Source: Mortierella alpina (lineage: Eukaryota; Mortierellomycota; Mortierellomycetes; Mortierellales; Mortierellaceae). Taken from it: a DNA stretch of 64,000 nt. The position numbers and the translations under genes were made by a program. The stretch is from assembly GCA_029449245.1 (NCBI GenBank), contig JANATF010000014.1, forward strand, positions 314,501 through 378,500, read 5' to 3'. Shown here one piece after another: positions 44,051 through 56,262 of the stretch. Numbering within the stretch: the first letter of the stretch is position 1; each line of letters opens with the position of its first letter. The notes under the pieces were generated by a model. It saw only the letters and a program-made list of their open reading frames with translations. It did no database searches and was not told where the DNA came from.

Positions 44051-45600
44051 AGCACAACAAGATCCAATAGTGACACGGTGCTTAACTGCCCATGATGATA
44101 GTATACCATACGTTCAAGATTATGAGTAAAAGGAGGAAGAGACAGGTCCATAGGAGAGCTACCAAGAGTGTCTTCACACCAGACCATGACGTCACTGTAT
44201 TTATTTCCATTCCGTACAGGAAATAACAGATGAATTCCTTTTCCGCAGGGAGCGGTCTCATCGACCAACATATTGCCATTGCACAACCAAAAGCATACAG
44301 TAACTGTCATTCCTGTTGCTCATCATCTTTTCAGCCAGAAGAAGACGAGCCTCCAAGTATCGGCGCTCTTCTTTCGATGACTGCCCATTATTTAAAGTCT
44401 GGTAAAATTGCTGTATCAGTAAAGATTCACCAAACCAAACAATTTCAGTTCTGCATGTCAAAATGTATCACTTCCGCAACATTGACCAGGACGATGCGAT
44501 CCCTGTTCAACGCGCTTTCGTGAGAGCCACAAAGCCAACCAACACGTCTTTCACTCTCACAAGGCAAGCGAGTGTCAAGAACGCTAGTACATCACCGCCC
44601 CTTACAGCAGGGGAGATTTCACTCGCTGTTTGGCCATTTGACACAGTCCCAACGATCCACAGATTTCCAAAGACCAGTGACGCGGTCAATGATTACAGGA
44701 GCTGTTGGGCGTGCTGGCATAAACATTGGTGCAATGAAGAGTTGGATCGAGAAGCCTTTAAAAGAGGCAACAGTGACCAAGGACTTGTGGGATCCCTGTT
44801 CAACAGCTTAGAGGCGAAGTCGCTAAGCCAACCAACACAGCCATTGCACTCTCACAAAAAAAATGAGTGAACGGTGCTGATGCATGACTAACCCTGACGA
44901 GAAGGGGGCAGCACATGCTGTTTGACCAATTAACACAATCCCACCAATCCACAGGTTTTACTGACGATGCAGTTAAAGACCTGGGACAGCTGGGCGTGCC
45001 GAACGACGCCATTCTCGCTCTTCGAAAAGTGATTAAGGATGTGTTACATGTTACCTTAGACAGAGAGAACGATAGGAAAAAAGAGACAGTCGACACACGT
45101 AAGGAGGGAGAGAGAGAGAGAGAGCCGCGTGTGGTGTTGGGAAGGATGAAGCGACGGTATAACGAGAAGGTTAATGAAGAGAGTAAGAGAGCAACGGAAA
45201 GAGAAGGACGATGACGAGTGTGGTAGGTAAAGAAAAAAGGGTTGGGTATATGTAATCAATGGGGGAGTGAGGATGAGGCTGGAAAGAGGAGGAGTGATGG
45301 GGAAGTGGCAAACGCAAGACAATGACGTCAATATATTTATTTCCATTCCGTTCAGGAAATAACAGATTAATTTGCCACCGTGGTTGCATAAAATATGCCT
45401 CCCAGACACAGCTTCGTTTCATTGGTGTCTCACGCAACACAGCCATCTGGATGAAACCTGATGAGACGTGAGACGTGTATGTGTTTGGCAGCTTGAGCTA
45501 GACCTGGATTCGCCTTCCTGATGAGAAACCAGGCGTGTTTTATTGGTGTTTCATGCAACACAGCCAGCCAGCTGGAACTCTAAATTCTACTGGATGTGCG
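44051..45600. other. gene-poor region with degenerate duplications
   Basis: About 44500-44720 and 44785-45010 are diverged copies of one segment (GATCCCTGTTCAAC..., AAGCCAACCAACAC..., ATCCACAG). They encode similar but broken peptides such as LFDQLTQSHQSTGFTDDAV. 44187-44237 and 45324-45372 share TATTTATTTCCATTCCGT(A/T)CAGG. 45108-45290 resembles the promoter/leader of the histidine phosphatase gene (62864-63030). No intact gene seen. Confidence 0.45.
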
Positions 45601-46025
45601 CATTCTGAGGTTAGCTATGTCAGTTGGCTCGTGCATAGCCTATCTACACATATGTGGAACCGCTAATCCTTCTCTTTCAACCATATGCCAGTCGCTTTCT
45701 GAGGTCAGGGTGTCTCACCGTGCTCGTGGCTCCTCATCGTATCCATAAACCTCAATTCGGCTTTGCTCGGACCAAACACTTGCAAAAACTGAAACAGAGT
45801 CCAGGCGTGGTCAGTGTTCTGGGCCCAGAGATTAGACAATGTTTCGATCCAAGTCTACATCCTGGCTAATCCTGGCCAAATCCAATCACAACTTCCCTGG
45901 CGAAGCAGAGCAGAGCAGCAGTCTCATGCATATGCCACCATTGGCGTGGGATCCAAGCAGCCTAGTTCGTACGATACTTGATAGTATAAACATATGCCAC
46001 CCTTCATTGAGCGCATTAATTGACC

Positions 46026-46065
46026 TATAAATAGGGCGTCCATTTCGACAGGTACAGTATAAATA
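46026..46065 (+). promoter_or_regulatory. two TATA boxes before the catalase-like gene
   Basis: TATAAATA at 46026-46033 and again at 46058-46065. The first is about 90 bp before the preferred ATG at 46117. The second touches an upstream in-frame ATG at 46066, which would leave no leader, so 46117 is the likelier start. Confidence 0.5.
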
Positions 46066-46116
46066 ATGCAGCTGCATCCCATAAAACATAACTTCAACGC
46101 TACGACAACGAACAAC

Positions 46117-47228
46117 ATGCCGAAAAAGCGTGACATCCGCTCCGGTGATCAAGATGTACCCTTTCCTGTGCCAATTGACGTCCAGCTGGGCGAACGTCTG
46201 CAGGACCACGAGTCCGATAATGCGACCCGAGTCGCGGATGAGCTTGAGAGAACTATTATCGACCGAGACAAGGATCGCAAGGTTCGCCCCTTTATACGCC
46301 GTGATGTGCACGGAAAGTCGACTGGCGTCCTCAAAGCCAAGTTCACGGTCCACAAGAACATCCCCACGAAGTTCGCCAAAGGGGTCTTTGTCCCAGGCAA
46401 GACATATGATGCCATCGTTCGGCTTTCCAACGCCACGGCTGACCCAGACCTCTCAGACGACAATAACGATCACCAAGGCATTGCGATCAAGCTCATGGGG
46501 GTGGAGGGGCCCAAAATCCTCGAAACCGACAAGGAAGCGACGACACAGGACTTTTTGATGATCAGTCTCCCATTCTTCCCAACGAACGACGCCCACGCCT
46601 ACGCCACTATGTCGGCCAGGTCGAACTCATGGAACCCACTCGTGCGAGCGGCGGCACCCTTGAGCCTTGGTGCGAGAGGTTTGCTGAACGGCATCCGGCT
46701 GTCATTGGGCAAGATTGCCAACCCTTTGCAGATCCAGTATTACTCTGCAGTGCCCTATGCACTCGGTACGGGCCATGGTCGTCAGGCAGTCAAGTACTCG
46801 GTGAAACCAGTGTCGCCTCTTCATGACGTCATTCCTCCACATCCTGAGCATGATTACTTGCACAAGGCTGTCACTGAGACCTGTCAAAGGGGAAGGTACA
46901 GTACAGCTTTATGATCCAGCCCAAAGTGGGCGACTCGATGGATGTGGAAGACTCGATGACCGCGTGGAGCGAAGAGGAGTCGCCGTTCCAGGAGGTGGCA
47001 ACAATCACGTTCCCACCACAGGACGTTGATAACGAGGAAGTTAATAACGAGGAATTGAACGCACTTGGAGAGCGACTCTCGTTTAATCCGTGGCATTCCC
47101 TTGCGGAGCACAGACCGCTGGGGTCGATCAACCGGGTGAGAAAGATTGTGTACGAGAGAATTTCCAGAGTGAGGGATGACCGGAACGGCGTGCTGCGCGA
47201 AGAGCCAAAGTCTGCTGCTTGTGAATAG
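46117..47228 (+). pseudogene. catalase-superfamily heme protein, one frameshift
   Basis: The frame from MPKKRDIRSGDQ reads through the catalase-like fold: RDVHGKSTGVLKAKFTV (distal His region), YDAIVRLSNATADPD, QGIAIKLMGVEG, TTQDFLMISLPFF (distal Asn region). It then breaks near 46880. Supplying one base there rejoins TET with LSKGKVQYSFMIQPK and continues in the second frame to 47228. That part includes FNPWHSLAEHRPLGSINRVR and VYERISRVRDD (proximal Arg...Tyr heme-ligand region). Small catalase-like proteins act as peroxidases or allene-oxide-synthase-like enzymes. At about 370 aa it is shorter than true catalases, as expected for this subgroup. The indel may be real or an assembly error. 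Confidence 0.7.
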
Positions 47229-47502
47229 GTCTTTATTATCTAATTAGTTAGGGAATAATAAAAGTAGCGGGTGCCTTTGTCATATATTATTTTTAAACTG
47301 ATATTGCTCACAGGGATAACTGGCTTGTGACAGCCAAGCGTCCACAGCGACATTGCCAATCCTTGCTTGATTAGAATTCGAGGTTTGTACTGTTGATGCT
47401 TTGTTTCATTGTATGTATTTCCCCCCACTCCATTACTTCCCCCATGTCGTTATTGCCTTTTACGCTTCATGACTGATGATTGGGGTGGACATAAGGACAC
47501 TC

Positions 47503-48411
47503 TGCGATGGATCCTCCGCAATCCACCATGCTGCTTGAGGTTGAACAACATCATTTTTTCCTGACACTCTCATACCCATAAGCCCCGCCACCATTGTGGT
47601 TTTGATCTCCACGCCGTTGCCATTGAGCAAGACTGGCACATCAGAGTATGCGGGTGTAACAGTATTGCTGCAAAGTAGTGAACGACGTGAAAGAACGGAG
47701 GATGACAGAGAAAAGCAATAAAGTATGAGAGCGACAGAGGGAATGTAATGTGCAAGAGAACAAAAATATTTCAATGTCACGCCTCCATTGCCTTGGTTAC
47801 CATGTTGCATTCGTCACCACTTCCTTTCGGACGCCGTGCTCTGGCGGCCCCAAACCCAATGCGACTCAAATACAGTAGTCGATGTGAAAATAACGTTTTT
47901 AACTTTTGTGGGTTGTTCACTGACATCCTTCGCCGAACTCTACCATCACCATCACTGATACAGCCATGACCGAAACTCGAGGTCAGTGTTGAGTAAGGGT
48001 GACGATTAACCGTGGTATAAAAGATGCCCTACTTTGCGATACGTTTCTCCTTTGCGTCTGCTCTCTCCCTTCACCCGCGACACGCAGAGGTAAGTGGTCG
48101 TCTCCAACAACAACCACCTTCTTGCCTTTCCTTCTTTTTTGTTGTCCAAAGAATACGTTTGTCTGATTACTCTCTTTTTCCACTTAGTCCTCGCCGACTA
48201 CGTCGCCACACCTCAAGGGCGGCCCATTTCCGTCGTAAGAGAAGGATAAGAGAATGATATTATGCCACCTGCACCACGAACACTGCGAACGAGCAACGTC
48301 TGATCGCCCACCCTTCTTGATCTCTAGTCACGCCTGGAGTTTTGTCGTTCTCCACATGCAAAAACGACAACTTTGCAGTTTGCTTAAGTAGCTAGATAGC
48401 ATATGTAGGCA
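47503..48411. repeat. 0.9-kb dispersed repeat, copy 2 (possible solo LTR)
   Basis: Direct copy of 9247-10147, with an 8-bp extra near 47531 and few substitutions. Internal TATA box at 48016-48022. Confidence 0.7.
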
Positions 48412-48467
48412 TGCCTGGCAGCATGCTCCCCTGTGTTGGGCTACATTGAGCGATGGCGCCGTTTTGC

Positions 48468-48848
48468 TCACTTCGGTGACGTAATTCTATCCGCCATTGG
48501 CCTGTAGCCCTTCCTTTCCTCTTTAGCTTGCTTACTTTTCATTTGATGCTTCGCAACATCATCCACAATCGCCTGACCCCAGTCTGACTTTGCTGTTAGA
48601 GTGACTCTATCAAGATGCACCTCGAACAACACTGCCGATGATCTCATAACCTTATCAGATCTATCCAGAGTTCTGAGTCTGATGACATTGTTGCAAAAAG
48701 CCTGATCCTCTGGCGTGCCTCCATCCCTGATGCCAATCAGGTCTCTGTCATAACGATTGTTTGCTCTTGCTCTTCTTGACAAGGCAGAGGTAAACAATCC
48801 GAGGACACGACTCTTCACACTCTTCTCCGAAGGTCCTGACGACAACAC
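48468..48848 (-). CDS. unrecognised hydrophilic ORF next to the 0.9-kb repeat
   Basis: 126 codons, basic and polar (LSRRARANNRYDRDLIGIRD, VFEVHLDRVTLTAK-type wording). It ends 57 bp from the repeat edge. No domain recognised. It could be the 3' part of a gene cut by the repeat, or chance. Confidence 0.25.
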   Translation of the reverse strand: MLSSGPSEKSVKSRVLGLFTSALSRRARANNRYDRDLIGIRDGGTPEDQAFCNNVIRLRTLDRSDKVMRSSAVLFEVHLDRVTLTAKSDWGQAIVDDVAKHQMKSKQAKEERKGYRPMADRITSPK

Positions 48849-49071
48849 TGATGCACACTATACTCATGCACACCAACGGGATGAAGCAGAGTTTATTGCC
48901 GTTTGGTAAAGCACTTCTGACGACACAGATTGTATATACATTGTAGATTATTGTGGCAAGATGCTGAGGCACTTCATCACAAGCCACACAGAAATACATG
49001 TGACAATTTTTCCACGTTTTCAGTGCCTGATTCTTGTGATTCGACTCTTGGCTCACCTTCCTCTAAAAAAA

Positions 49072-50241
49072 ATGACCAATCATCCTGAGGATCTCGAAAT
49101 TCACGACTCGAGAGGGCCATCCGCGGGGGTCCTGTGCTCCATGGATCCAGATGAGGATGAACTCAAGACCATGGTAGCAACCATGCAAGACATCTCCGCC
49201 TTTGGAATTGCTGGACGAATCTGGGATAGGTATGTCGAGGGATGTTTTAGAGAATGAGACGGAGTAATTGTATGAGCTTTTTATTCAGATCGTTTTTTGT
49301 CATCAACTTTAGCTCCTACGTTCTTGATGCGTTTCTTCGCGGTCCATCGGACCAACATACGTTTACACCGCCATGTCCGATACCCCGCGAGTACTTTTTA
49401 CGCACAGCAGCAACCTCGGCGTGTTCTGCAAACGGTAATGATACAGCTGATCGGCAGCTAGAAAGGACACTCGTCATGACCGCCGTCCCTCATTCTAATT
49501 TCCTCTGTTGCCACCATTTTCCCATTGGTAGAACCACCTGCACTAGATCACATCAGGATTATTGAGCTTGGAGCCGGAACTGGATATGTCGGAATTGCAC
49601 TGGCGAAGAGGCTGCGCCCCTCTGCAACTTTGGTGTTGACAGATCTGGAAGAGGTCATTCCCTTGTTGGAAAAGAACGTACGAGTTACTCTTCATCAAAG
49701 GGTAGGAAATGATGACTCGGCCACAGCAAGATCGTCCATTTCTTCAGTACCACCAGCGCCGGCATCAGAACAACAACAAGCCTGTGCCAGGCTCGAGATC
49801 GAGCCACTTGCGTGGGGTAACTCGTTGCATGCTGCCAAGATCTTGGCCCAGGGTCGAGTTGATTATATTGTGGCAAGCGATTTGGTTTATTTCCCGGAAC
49901 TGTACCCACCTTTGTTGCAGACACTCAGAGAGATTGCGGACTTGAAGACCCGGATTATCTTTGGGTACAAGGACCGTGAACAATGGAAAGAGATGCCCTT
50001 CTGGGAGCAGTTCGGGCGATTCTTTGAGATGGAGGTTGTACGGATTGAGAAGACGAAGAGCACAACCCCGTGTGGTCCAGACCAAGAAAACGAGAACGAT
50101 GATGGCGAAGAGCGAGCGAGCATCTTTGGATCGGCGGATGAAATGTTTATTTTTGTGGCAAAGAAGCGTCAAGAGGATGACATTTTGACCGGTGTGGACG
50201 ACACTTTGACGACTTTGATGATGATGCAGATTAGATGTTGA
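49072..50241 (+). CDS. METTL21-type lysine methyltransferase (Methyltransf_16)
   Basis: Three exons (49072-49229, 49313-49434, 49532-50241) join in frame to 329 aa. The SAM-binding motif I is IIELGAGTGYVGIALAKRL; the following acidic strand is LVLTDLEEVIPLLEKNV. The family signature near the active site is YIVASDLVYFPELYPPLLQT. A low-complexity Ser/Pro/Gln insertion sits around residues 155-175. These enzymes transfer methyl groups to lysines of chaperones or elongation factors; the substrate cannot be told from sequence. Cytosolic; no signal peptide. An alternative donor at 49390 breaks phase, so 49434 is preferred. Confidence 0.85.
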
Positions 50242-50406
50242 GGAAAAGGACCAAACTATGAGAAACTGAACAACATTTCAATAGACAGTGGCGGAGGATA
50301 ATGACTCGACAGCTACCTTGTTAAGCGAATAGAATGAATACAATGGTACGACCAATCCCGATACAGAGCCAGCTTCGAAGTTGAGTATTCCTCTTACGAA
50401 AAGTAT

Positions 50407-53400
50407 TTATTTGGGTTGGAACGGTGCTGACATTGTCAGAAGCAAATCTCCGATCTGGGTTAGCTGCCCTTGGAGCTCATCCACCCGTCTGTCCATATGC
50501 GACCGAGTCTCCACCAACTGAAGCTTCAGTTCTTCGACTTGACTTGACAGGGTCTGACTATTCACTCCCTCTATGTCACAGCTGAGATGGGTCGCGGCCC
50601 CTAACCCCCGTGAGACGCTCTTCTCATGCTCCCTGTCCTCCTTGCCGTCGTCTAGGCAGCCTCGTTTTGAGGGGATGCCGTAGAGAGCCGTGGGCAGCTT
50701 CATTTCGCTAAGGAGTAACGATATATCCAACAGATCATCTTTGATTCTTTTGGCTTTTCGCGTGGTCTCTGACTTAAGCTTAAACTTTTTTTCGTAGGCG
50801 GTGACCTGTTGGGGTGTCGCAGTAAAATACACAGCCTTTGGTAACCGCTCGTTCCGTCGTCTAAATCCTAGGATGCGACAGTAATAATTACGAGAGCATT
50901 ACTATACTGTAACTGCACAATGGACTAAAGACTGCAATAGTGGAGGCTTACCTTCAAGATGGCACAACATGTTCTCCGCGCTTTCGATGTAGCTGAGCCG
51001 ATTTTCAAGCCAAACTTGAGTCCAAGTCTCATCACCTGTGTTAAACGCAGTGTTGATCAAAGCTTAACACAGGTAGAAGGAAACACCGTGTTTGAGAGAA
51101 GGTGTTAGCCATCATCTGAGGTTGCAAACGCTAAAGCCAGCTCAAAACTCGTTGTACCCATCGCTTACCGATGAGGACGTTCAACATCAGTATGACCGTA
51201 AAAAGCACGTAAATCATCATTATTAGATGAAAAGTCCAATGGTCCTCCTGGCCGAGCTTTTCATTAATAGGATCATATCTCCCAGTCTATTACACAGTCC
51301 ATCAACGACAGAATTAGAGTTGATGACTACAAAAAAAGCAGGACTATTATGCTCGGGCGTATGAAAAGCAAAACAGATCTTTCAAATCTTACCATGAGGA
51401 AATACGTTGCTGAAAGGGCATAGAACGACTGCTTTGGAAATCCAGGATTCGATTCACATTGTGGCGTAGAACACGCGCGAAGCATATGCAGGATGGCAAT
51501 AGAAAATGCCAAAATCCCACAAGCGAATATGAAAAAGAAGACCCGGATCTTGCCGATGGCCTGGATAATGATCGTCGTGTAATGACACACATTCTTGTTC
51601 GCTCTAAGTTCAAACAGCTATCAACAAACGCCAGGAGACGTTGATTAACAACAAATATATAATGCAGCATGTTAGTTACAAGCGGGTGGCGTACGTAGCA
51701 TTATGGAATGTCTGGAAGCCATAGGCACCTGAGGAACGCACCAGGTGTAAGAACACAAAAAGCACTGAGAAACTAAATATGGTAAGGTCTACACCGGGAT
51801 CACTGGCAATCTGCTTGATGCTTGCGGCCAGAGGAAGCGCAAATACCGCCAAGTCAACTGAGTTGTAGGGAGAGCTATACAGAAAGTTGACAAAGCTTAG
51901 TGGTGAGGTAGAAGAAAATAGAACCCCACAATTTAAAACTAAAACACCTTTCCCCTGGTACTTACTTCAAGTACCGAGATGGGTTCTGTAAAAACTGAAT
52001 GAACTCGAGCCACAGAAAGGTCCCTGAGAGAACGATGATCGCAATATATACAAGACGAATCGGCTCTTGGTTCCGGTAGATCTGCACGTACACGGCGATG
52101 AGGACCAGGAGATAATAGGCACACTGAAGCAGGAACCGAGTCAACCAGTACTGATATCCAATCGTGTTCCTAAAGGTCAAGTAGCAGACAGAGACAATTA
52201 CGTCACATTTATAAGCATTTGACCAGAACAGGTCGATCATCGATTCGCTCAGTTGAACCTACCATTTATACTCAACTAGAGCTGCAATGGCGGGATTGTC
52301 AAATACACTCAAACTGAAGGTGCTGTAACGTTTAACGTACGCTTGTCTTCTAGGATTGCAGTGGTACCAAACCATGGACGTCAAAGACGGGACCCACGTC
52401 TTCCCAAACCAGCTGGAGCCTTCGATATCATGCGACTCTTGCGCAAAGGCCTCGCAATTAACCTCCCACAGCATGCCAAACGGTGCCACAAATATCCTCT
52501 TTACAAAGTTGTCCATCTGAGAATCGTGGGGTTTCGATGAAAGACATAACTGGAGGATGGGATCACCACACTTGTATAATGGTCGCTCATTGGATCTCCA
52601 GAATGGCCATCGTATCTCCGGGGGATGGGCGATGATATGGTTGTCGATGATGTAGGAGTATGAACTCAGCTTCACAGGAACATACGCCATCGTGCGGAAG
52701 ATATCCAGAGCGATCTCCTGGTGCGGGTGGCTATCGTCGCATAGCTCAGGCAGACATGAGACGAGAGGCGACATGAAATGGTAATCCTCCTCTTCTTTGC
52801 CTTTTCGTAGACAATACTGGATGATGATATTGGCGAGTCCCATAGCTAAAGGAGCTTGCCGCGACTTTTCCAGAAGGACATAGAGTGGGTTGTTCTCTCG
52901 GGTGTAGTCGAGTCTTGGAACCCATCGGATATTCTCTGAGGTGAATAGCGAAGCCAGCAAATCTTCACAAATTTCTTGGTCCATCGGTTTCCAGGCTCCA
53001 ATGATCATGCCGACCACACTTTCCAGAAGATTTCCCGAGTTGAGATATGTGTTGATGTGAAGTCCGAGATATCGTATGATAGCCTGCCTACAAGGGGTCT
53101 CCGCGACCTTGTAAATCTCGACCAGGGCCATGACCGCATTAACGAACTTGAATCCTCGATTGTCATCGGCTGGCCGGTCCAAAGACACCTGGACTTTGAT
53201 GCCTTGATCGGAGATATCGTAATGATACAACCACAACAGTAGTTGCTTCTGATGCTTACAGCATTGGAGACCTATTTCTTCTCTCAGTTGGAGCGCATGG
53301 TCATTGCCGTGCCGAAATGTCTTGTCCTGTAGCCAGTATGTTTGCAGTATGTTACATTCGCCGTTGAATGTCTCCGGGAGACTCAGTACCATCATGACCT

Positions 53401-55059
53401 CGTCTGAGTATAGGAGCAGCTGCGACAGACTTTTCAGGAAATGGGCAGTCTTGTAATAGCATTTGTATGGGCGAAGCTCGGTGAGGGCGAATGACGGAAA
53501 CCTTATCAGTTCCCGTTCCGATCCATGTCCAGAAACAACCAGGGAGAATGAATGAGTGTCGCCCAGGCCTGATGGTCGAATGAAGTTACAGGTGAAAAGT
53601 AATCCAGACGAGGCTGTGAAAGTGATATCGTCCGAAGGAGCAGAAAAATCGTCCCAATTATCCTCGTTGCATCTGCATGTTGTGGAACTGTACGGATCGA
53701 AAATGTAGTCTTCCAGTTCGATAAGATTCAAAGTCGATCCGTGGCACGAGTATAGCCCTTGCTGTCCTACTTCCGCACATTGATTCCCATAAGAATACCG
53801 GCCGGGATTGGAGAACTTATCCAGATGCGACATTGTTGCTGCGTTCAAGATATATCCAAATGTTCCTTGACTCCAGTCACGGTGAGAGCTCCAGTCGACC
53901 ATGATCTGAGAATCATTCCGAATGAACGTAAGACCTGAGGCATAGGTTTGGACGGGCAGCTGGTATGTTCCAATCGCTGTTCCAGAATCTGTCCAGTACG
54001 TCGTGACGGTGGTGTCACCCTGAGATATTGCTACCATCGATCCGTCGCTCGAAAACCCTGCGAGACACGCACCCTTCCCCTTGGTTCCGGTTATAACATT
54101 AGCCAAGGCAGCTGCTTCGATGTTCCAGATAAAAGCTTGACCCTCGCCTCGGAACCATGCGAGGTACTTGCCTCGAAGGCTGATAATCGAGTCTCCAGAA
54201 AATAGCGGTGGGTCTGCGCCAAGCGGCACTGAGCATATACGGTTCCATGCTCCGTGAATCTTGTAGATTTGGACAGATGCTCCATCGCAGGTAATGAAGA
54301 GCTCATTCTTCTCCAGAGGGATATTGGTATCCGTAATGTGAAACGTTCCCTCTCCATAAAAGTTTGGACCCTCGCAACGCTGCAAGTTAACAATTGATGT
54401 ACGTGCGTCCATGTTTTCCTTAACTGCCTCAGGACTCGGAGAAGTCGAGGACTTATAAATGACCGACTGCTCCACTTGAGAGTTTCTTGTGGTCGGAAAC
54501 AACGCCACGTAAGCGCCGCTCCAAGAAATGGAAACGGCGGCATCCACAGGGACCGGCTTTCCAATTTTATCTGAGTTCGACAATGGCAGCGATATTCCCG
54601 CTGACCACGTAGATGGCGCCCTTATCCGTAGCTCGTCGACATCAGTCACTGAAAGGGAGTTGCTGATGGTATTAGACAGGTCCCACAGGTCTAGGTATAA
54701 GTAGTGATCCGTCGCAGATAATGTTATGGCATGCCCACCGTCGCCAGAAATAGCGTACTGGATGATATTGGCGGACGTAGCTGGACCAAGGTCTGTGGGG
54801 GCCTCCTTATGCTCAATGTCAATCGACCACAAATACGGCATATGATCACGAAGAGGAACGTCTGCGCAGTGTTAGCTCGTTGTATTCCTATACTCTCGGG
54901 GTCTGTGTTAAAGATGACCAGATTCGGATGCCATCACATTACAGCTCCCTTACCGCCGACTTTGTTTTCCGCAGAGCTTGAGTGCAGCTCAAAGTAATGC
55001 ATCTCCAGAAATTCTCGTGTGGATGCGGGTGGCGGATCAGCACTGTGGCAAATCTCCAT
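50407..55059 (-). CDS. TRP-like ion-transport channel with N-terminal beta-propeller-like domain
   Basis: Exon 1 starts at the ATG at 55059 (MEICHSADPPPASTREFLEM). Exon 2 (from about 54866) is a single 2.6-kb exon. It has WD/propeller-like repeats (SIDIEHKEAP, YLYLDLWDL, KYLAWFRGEGQAFIWNI, GFSSDGSMVAISQGDTTV) and then a helical domain. Several small exons follow with transmembrane helices (TIGYQYWLTRFLLQCAYYLL, VFFFIFACGILAFSIAILHM). The last pore helix region is HLIMMIYVLFTVILMLNVLI (about 51175-51260), typical of TRP/Ion_trans S6. The C-terminus is a coiled coil (SSQVEELKLQLVETRSHM) ending at 50407. A cation channel in a cell or organelle membrane is inferred; ligand unknown. Exact small-exon borders are unverified. 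Confidence 0.75.
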
Positions 55060-55099
55060 TGTTATGAGTAACGGACGCACAGGGCCTTCCCGCTTGCTA

Positions 55100-56262
55100 T
55101 TGTCGAATTGTCGATGCAGCTTCCATCTGCAGATTCCTTTCTGGGAATCTATTCATCATTAGATCATCATTAGCCTGCCGCCATAGGTGTTTTAATGTTC
55201 CCAGCTCATGATACTTAACCTACACATCTTTTCTAGCTGTCGCCTGGTTATGATCTATGTCGAAACAGTAGGTTGAAAAATAGTGGATATGTTTGTAATG
55301 CAATCAACCTGCAATTAAGGCTCTAATAGCTACGTGATTCACTATAACTCACCTCCAAATAGGGATGCGATACGAAGCTCGGACTGTCAACACCGATATG
55401 AAAGATGATAGAATCAAGACTCTTCAAGTCAACGCCCTTGAAAGATATCCCGAGAACTGGCCGGTAAAGCTTTTGCTTCAGATGACTGATATCTGCAGTC
55501 CACTGAAGTCCGAAGGCAGTGGGTTAGCTGACAGTAAAACCAAGGATTTCACCAGTAACTCCATAGACACAGGAATGTCAAAGACTTACACTAATGGATC
55601 TTGTTGCAATGCTGGTCTTCACTGGGGGCTCAAAGCTGTGTTCCGATGGTTACGAAAAGTCATGTAAACAGCATGAAACATGGCTGGTAGAGTACATAAG
55701 AATCGACAGATACCAATCTTTACTCTGTGGTGCAATTGAGGTATGAGCCAGACAGCGCCTCGTGAAAGTACCAAATGAAGGCTAAGATCAGCCACGGAGA
55801 AGGTACCAAACAAATGTCAGATCAAATTTACGCCTAGATACTTCATAACGCGTGGCTGACAACGTCTTACAGGAAACCCTGACAACAGACTCTCGACTAG
55901 AATCTTGAAAGACGCCCTCATGGACAGTTTGTTGTAAACGACTATCAGGACGTTTATGATCGTCCCTTGATGCTGGACGAGTGGTTTTCTTACGACGACG
56001 GGCCGCAGGACCCTTCCGAGATACTGGTTCATCTGTGGGCAGCTCTACAACGCAGTTAGGAATATCCATCGCTGCCTCTAAGGATTGCTACTCGACTACT
56101 GCAATGAAGAGCGTGAGGTTCAGGGTGGGAAGTGAGTCTTTTTGGTAATGTGGTTCAGAAAGCGACTTCAATGAAGTATGGAAATGCGATGCTGTCGAGG
56201 GTGAAGGGAAGAGCATGCCGCCATTGTGGGAAAAGAGGATGGGGACAATTTAAACGAGAATA
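55100..56262. other. intergenic with one doubtful ORF
   Basis: A minus-strand ORF at 55788-56069 (MDIPNCVVELPTDEPVSRKG, then a basic RRRKK patch) has a plausible start but no known domain. No other coding signal. Confidence 0.35.

Noticed and set aside
9247-48411. A 39-kb LTR retrotransposon bounded by the 0.9-kb repeats
   Set aside because: The interior contains host genes and unrelated elements and no gag/pol, so the repeats are independent copies.
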